64,000 nucleotides of DNA from Comamonadaceae bacterium (GTDB lineage: Bacteria; Pseudomonadota; Gammaproteobacteria; Burkholderiales; Burkholderiaceae_C), in contig JAIYAR010000005.1 in NCBI GenBank assembly GCA_027488985.1, forward strand, positions 1 to 64,000, read 5' to 3'. The notes under the pieces were generated by a model, which saw nothing but the letters and a program-made list of their open reading frames with translations, did not search any database and was not told the origin of the DNA. Shown here piece by piece: positions 61,357 through 64,000 of the stretch. The position numbers and the translations under genes were made by a program. Positions within the stretch are counted from its first letter, which is position 1. Each line of letters begins with the position of its first letter.

Positions 61357-64000
61357 ATGACCCGCATTGAGAATCCCGCTGTGGCGGACGGCTCCCGTTT
61401 CTCCCAGCGTATACAGCGGCGTTACGCCACTGAGCTGGCGTTGCTGCCGTCCGGCTTGCCCTCCAAGGCAACGTTGGCTGAGCTGGCAAAAACCCTGCAA
61501 TACCAGGGACATGATCTCGGTACGGCGCTGCGTATCACCCGCCAACTCACACTGGAACGGCTGGTTCAACTCGATTGCAGCGGTCAGGCAGATATCGCCC
61601 AGGTCACCGGTGTGATGACCAGCCTGGCAGAGTGGTCGCTGGACCAAGCCTATGACGCGAGTTTCAGGCAACTGAGTGAACAGCACGGAAGTCCGCTGTC
61701 CTCCAACGGAAGCCCGGTACAGCTGCTGATCGTTGGAATGGGCAAACTGGGAGCCCGGGAGCTGAATGTTTCCAGCGACATTGACCTGATCTATGTGTAC
61801 GAGCAGGATGGTGAAACCGCTGGGGATGCTCAGGGACGTGGACGCATTTCGAACCAGGAGTTTTTCGGAAAGATGGTGCGCGCCATTTACGCACTGGTGG
61901 GTGACAGCACGGACCACGGATTTGTATTCCGGGTCGACCTTGCCTTGCGGCCGAACGGCAACTCCGGTCCCTCGGCAGTGTCCCTGGGAGCGCTGGAAGA
62001 GTACTTTCACGTGCAGGGACGGGAATGGGAGCGTTTTGCGTGGCTGAAAAGCCGGGTTGTAGCGCCTGCGGTGGCAGCCGGGTCAAACGTGGCCCTGCAT
62101 CTGCGCTCTGTGGTGGTGCCTTTTGTGTTCCGCCGATATCTCGACTACAACGTATTTGACTCCTTGCGGATACTCCATCGTCAGATTCGGGATCATGCTG
62201 CCAAGCGCAGCGCAGGCCGGCCTGAGCGCAGTAACGACGTCAAACTCTCTCGCGGCGGCATCCGGGAAATCGAATTCACTGTCCAGTTGCTTCAAGTGGT
62301 TCGCGGGGGCCAATTTCCAGACCTCCGCACCCGCCCGACAGTCAGCGCCCTGGACCGCTTGGTCCGTGCCGGCCTGATGCCACAAAACACCGCTGCAGCG
62401 CTTTCTGAGGCTTATGTTTTTTTGCGTCGGATCGAGCATCGGATTCAGTATTTGGACGACCAGCAAACCCATGTCTTGCCCACGGAAGAACGTGATTTGC
62501 ACTGGATAGCCAAAACCTTGGGGCTCCAGGACAGCAGTGCTTTGTTATGTGAACTGGACAAGCACCGTGAACTGGTTGCACAGGAATTCGACGCGCTGTT
62601 GGGTGGGGGTGAGCCTTCCTGCAAGGGATGCACTGGAAAGTCCAAACCCGAAGCAATGGACTTTGACTTTGTGCTTGACGACCTCAATGGTCGTTTCAAA
62701 GACCGCATCGCGGCGTGGCGGGCCCACCCTCGGGTGCTGGCGCTAAAAGAGGATTCCAGACAAAGGCTTGCGAAACTGATACACCGCACCGCCCAATGGT
62801 TGGCCGAGGGAAAGACAACGGAAGACGCGGCGGTCCGCTTGGCTGATTGGATGGAGCCGCTGCTTCGGCGGGAGAGCTATCTTGCGATGCTCCTGGAGCG
62901 GCCCCGGGTTCATGAGCGCCTCTTGCGCATGTTGGGTGCGGCCAAATGGCCTGCGCGGTATCTGCTCAAGCACCCGGGGGTCATTGACGAGTTGGCAGAC
63001 AGTCGCGTGCTGGAAGAGCGCTTCGACCCGGTGGTTTTCGAAACCGATCTGGAACGCAGGCTTCAAGCATTGCAAGCCAGTGGCGAGGATGACGACGAAA
63101 GCCTGCTGAACCTGCTCCGTCGCGCCCACCACGGAGAAGTATTCCGCACCTTGGCACGTGACCTGGAGGGACGCATCAGTGTGGAGCAGGTGGCTGACGA
63201 TTTGAGTGCACTGGCCCAATCGGTGCTGGGCATGACGACCCGTTGGTGCTGGGCCCGCCTCAAGGCAAGGCATGTCGAGATGCCGCGCTTCGGCATCATC
63301 GCCTATGGAAAGCTGGGCGGCAAAGAGCTGGGTTACGGCAGCGACCTCGATATCGTTTTCGTCTACGACGATGCGGACGAAAGAGCCCCGGAGGTCTACT
63401 CGACCCTGGTTCGCAAGCTGATCAACTGGTTGACCGTCAAGACCGGGGAGGGTGATCTCTATGAGATTGACACTGCCCTGCGGCCCAACGGCAACTCGGG
63501 CCTGCTAGTGACCAGTTTTGACGCTTACGCCAACTACCAGCAACAGCGTGGCAGCAACACGGCTTGGACCTGGGAACACCAGGCCATTACGAGGGCACGC
63601 TGCGTGTTCGGTTCACCGGACCTCGCGCGGCGTTTTGACGAGGTGCGCCAAGCCGTGATTTGCAGTGAGCGCGATCCATTGGCTTTGCGCGAAGAGATTC
63701 ACAGCATGCGCGACAAGGTGCGTAAGAGCCATACCACCGGACCGGACTGGTTTGATGTGAAGCACAGCCCAGGCGGCATGGTGGATATTGAATTCGCAGT
63801 GCAATACTTGGTGCTCAGCGCCGGACGCCTGCACCCGTCCCTACTGGACAACGTCGGCAACATCGCATTGCTCCAACGGGCTCAGGCAGTGGGTCTATTG
63901 CCGGCCTCTGTGGGTGACGTTGCCGCTCAAACCTATCGCCAGCTGCGTCAACTGCAGCACAAAGCCCGTCTGGATGAAGCCCCTACGCAGGTGCCTGTAG
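61357..64000 (+). CDS. glnE: Bifunctional glutamine synthetase adenylyltransferase/deadenylase (3' end outside window)
   Basis: 881 codons are open from the ATG at 61357 (AGGA 4 bases upstream) to the window edge. Compared with family length, only some tens of residues are missing. GlnE adenylylates and deadenylylates glutamine synthetase to match its activity to nitrogen supply. Two nucleotidyltransferase domains are visible: an N-terminal adenylyl-removase domain with GMGKLGARELNVSSDIDLIY, and a C-terminal adenylyltransferase domain with YGKLGGKELGYGSDLDIVFV. Each is followed by an RPNGNSG motif and an SRGGIREIEF- or SPGGMVDIEF-type segment. It is divergent from the yhdP-like gene. Confidence 0.96.
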   Translation, partial: MTRIENPAVADGSRFSQRIQRRYATELALLPSGLPSKATLAELAKTLQYQGHDLGTALRITRQLTLERLVQLDCSGQADIAQVTGVMTSLAEWSLDQAYDASFRQLSEQHGSPLSSNGSPVQLLIVGMGKLGARELNVSSDIDLIYVYEQDGETAGDAQGRGRISNQEFFGKMVRAIYALVGDSTDHGFVFRVDLALRPNGNSGPSAVSLGALEEYFHVQGREWERFAWLKSRVVAPAVAAGSNVALHLRSVVVPFVFRRYLDYNVFDSLRILHRQIRDHAAKRSAGRPERSNDVKLSRGGIREIEFTVQLLQVVRGGQFPDLRTRPTVSALDRLVRAGLMPQNTAAALSEAYVFLRRIEHRIQYLDDQQTHVLPTEERDLHWIAKTLGLQDSSALLCELDKHRELVAQEFDALLGGGEPSCKGCTGKSKPEAMDFDFVLDDLNGRFKDRIAAWRAHPRVLALKEDSRQRLAKLIHRTAQWLAEGKTTEDAAVRLADWMEPLLRRESYLAMLLERPRVHERLLRMLGAAKWPARYLLKHPGVIDELADSRVLEERFDPVVFETDLERRLQALQASGEDDDESLLNLLRRAHHGEVFRTLARDLEGRISVEQVADDLSALAQSVLGMTTRWCWARLKARHVEMPRFGIIAYGKLGGKELGYGSDLDIVFVYDDADERAPEVYSTLVRKLINWLTVKTGEGDLYEIDTALRPNGNSGLLVTSFDAYANYQQQRGSNTAWTWEHQAITRARCVFGSPDLARRFDEVRQAVICSERDPLALREEIHSMRDKVRKSHTTGPDWFDVKHSPGGMVDIEFAVQYLVLSAGRLHPSLLDNVGNIALLQRAQAVGLLPASVGDVAAQTYRQLRQLQHKARLDEAPTQVPV

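Overview
The window reads as a chromosome segment of a betaproteobacterium (Burkholderiales), most likely Comamonadaceae of the Rhodoferax/Curvibacter type. This is inferred from protein flavour, from Burkholderiales-style gene order (pgk-pyk-fba-purC-purE-purK-tsaC; def-fmt facing lysM-dprA-smg; uvrA facing an MFS gene and ssb), and from a family of short palindromic repeats with a TATGCGC-like core, which I recall from that family. Almost all of it is coding. I found no tRNA, rRNA, CRISPR array, IS element or prophage gene.

Layout. 1-7.9 kb: a c-di-GMP-controlled adhesion locus with the 3' end of a giant RTX adhesin (Calx-beta, VCBS-like, PA14 and RTX parts), a LapD-like receptor, a LapG-like protease and a TolC-family outer-membrane channel with an unusual C-terminal NTF2-like domain. 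8-12.9 kb: ssb, an MFS transporter and divergent uvrA. 12.9-17.4 kb: an AcoR-like sigma-54 activator facing an aldehyde dehydrogenase and a DUF779 protein, with a good -24/-12 promoter and a pair of inverted hairpins sharing one loop sequence. 17.5-24 kb: a DUF1501/DUF1800 pair, pyrF, a family-4-like uracil-DNA glycosylase, rimI and tsaB. 24-27 kb: dacB and an MscS channel fused to a cyclic-nucleotide-binding domain.

27-37 kb: the glycolysis/purine chain tsaC, purK, purE, purC, fba, pyk and pgk on the minus strand, interrupted by two plus-strand genes (a CnoX-like thioredoxin-TPR protein and a response regulator with a GGDEF-type domain). 37-43 kb: azlD-azlC-fmt-def and divergent lysM-dprA-smg. 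43-49 kb: yajC-secD-secF with a DUF1631 gene immediately downstream. 49-56.4 kb: a fused indolepyruvate ferredoxin oxidoreductase with a divergent Lrp/AsnC regulator, an exported protein of unknown function, cheV, mltA and a 43-residue membrane-protein ORF whose start codon overlaps that of mltA on the other strand. 56.4-64 kb: a nitrilase-family amidase, a giant YhdP/AsmA-like protein and glnE, which runs off the window end.

The most unusual signals are (i) copies of the Comamonadaceae-type palindromic repeat that appear to sit in frame inside genes (tsaC twice, purK, fmt, an exported protein and probably the oxidoreductase), reminiscent of Rickettsia palindromic elements; (ii) the two opposed hairpins at 16794-16969, whose loops match in 20 of 22 bases while their long stems differ in sequence but still pair; and (iii) the TolC-NTF2 fusion in the adhesion locus. 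All homology statements come from reading the sequence; no search was run.
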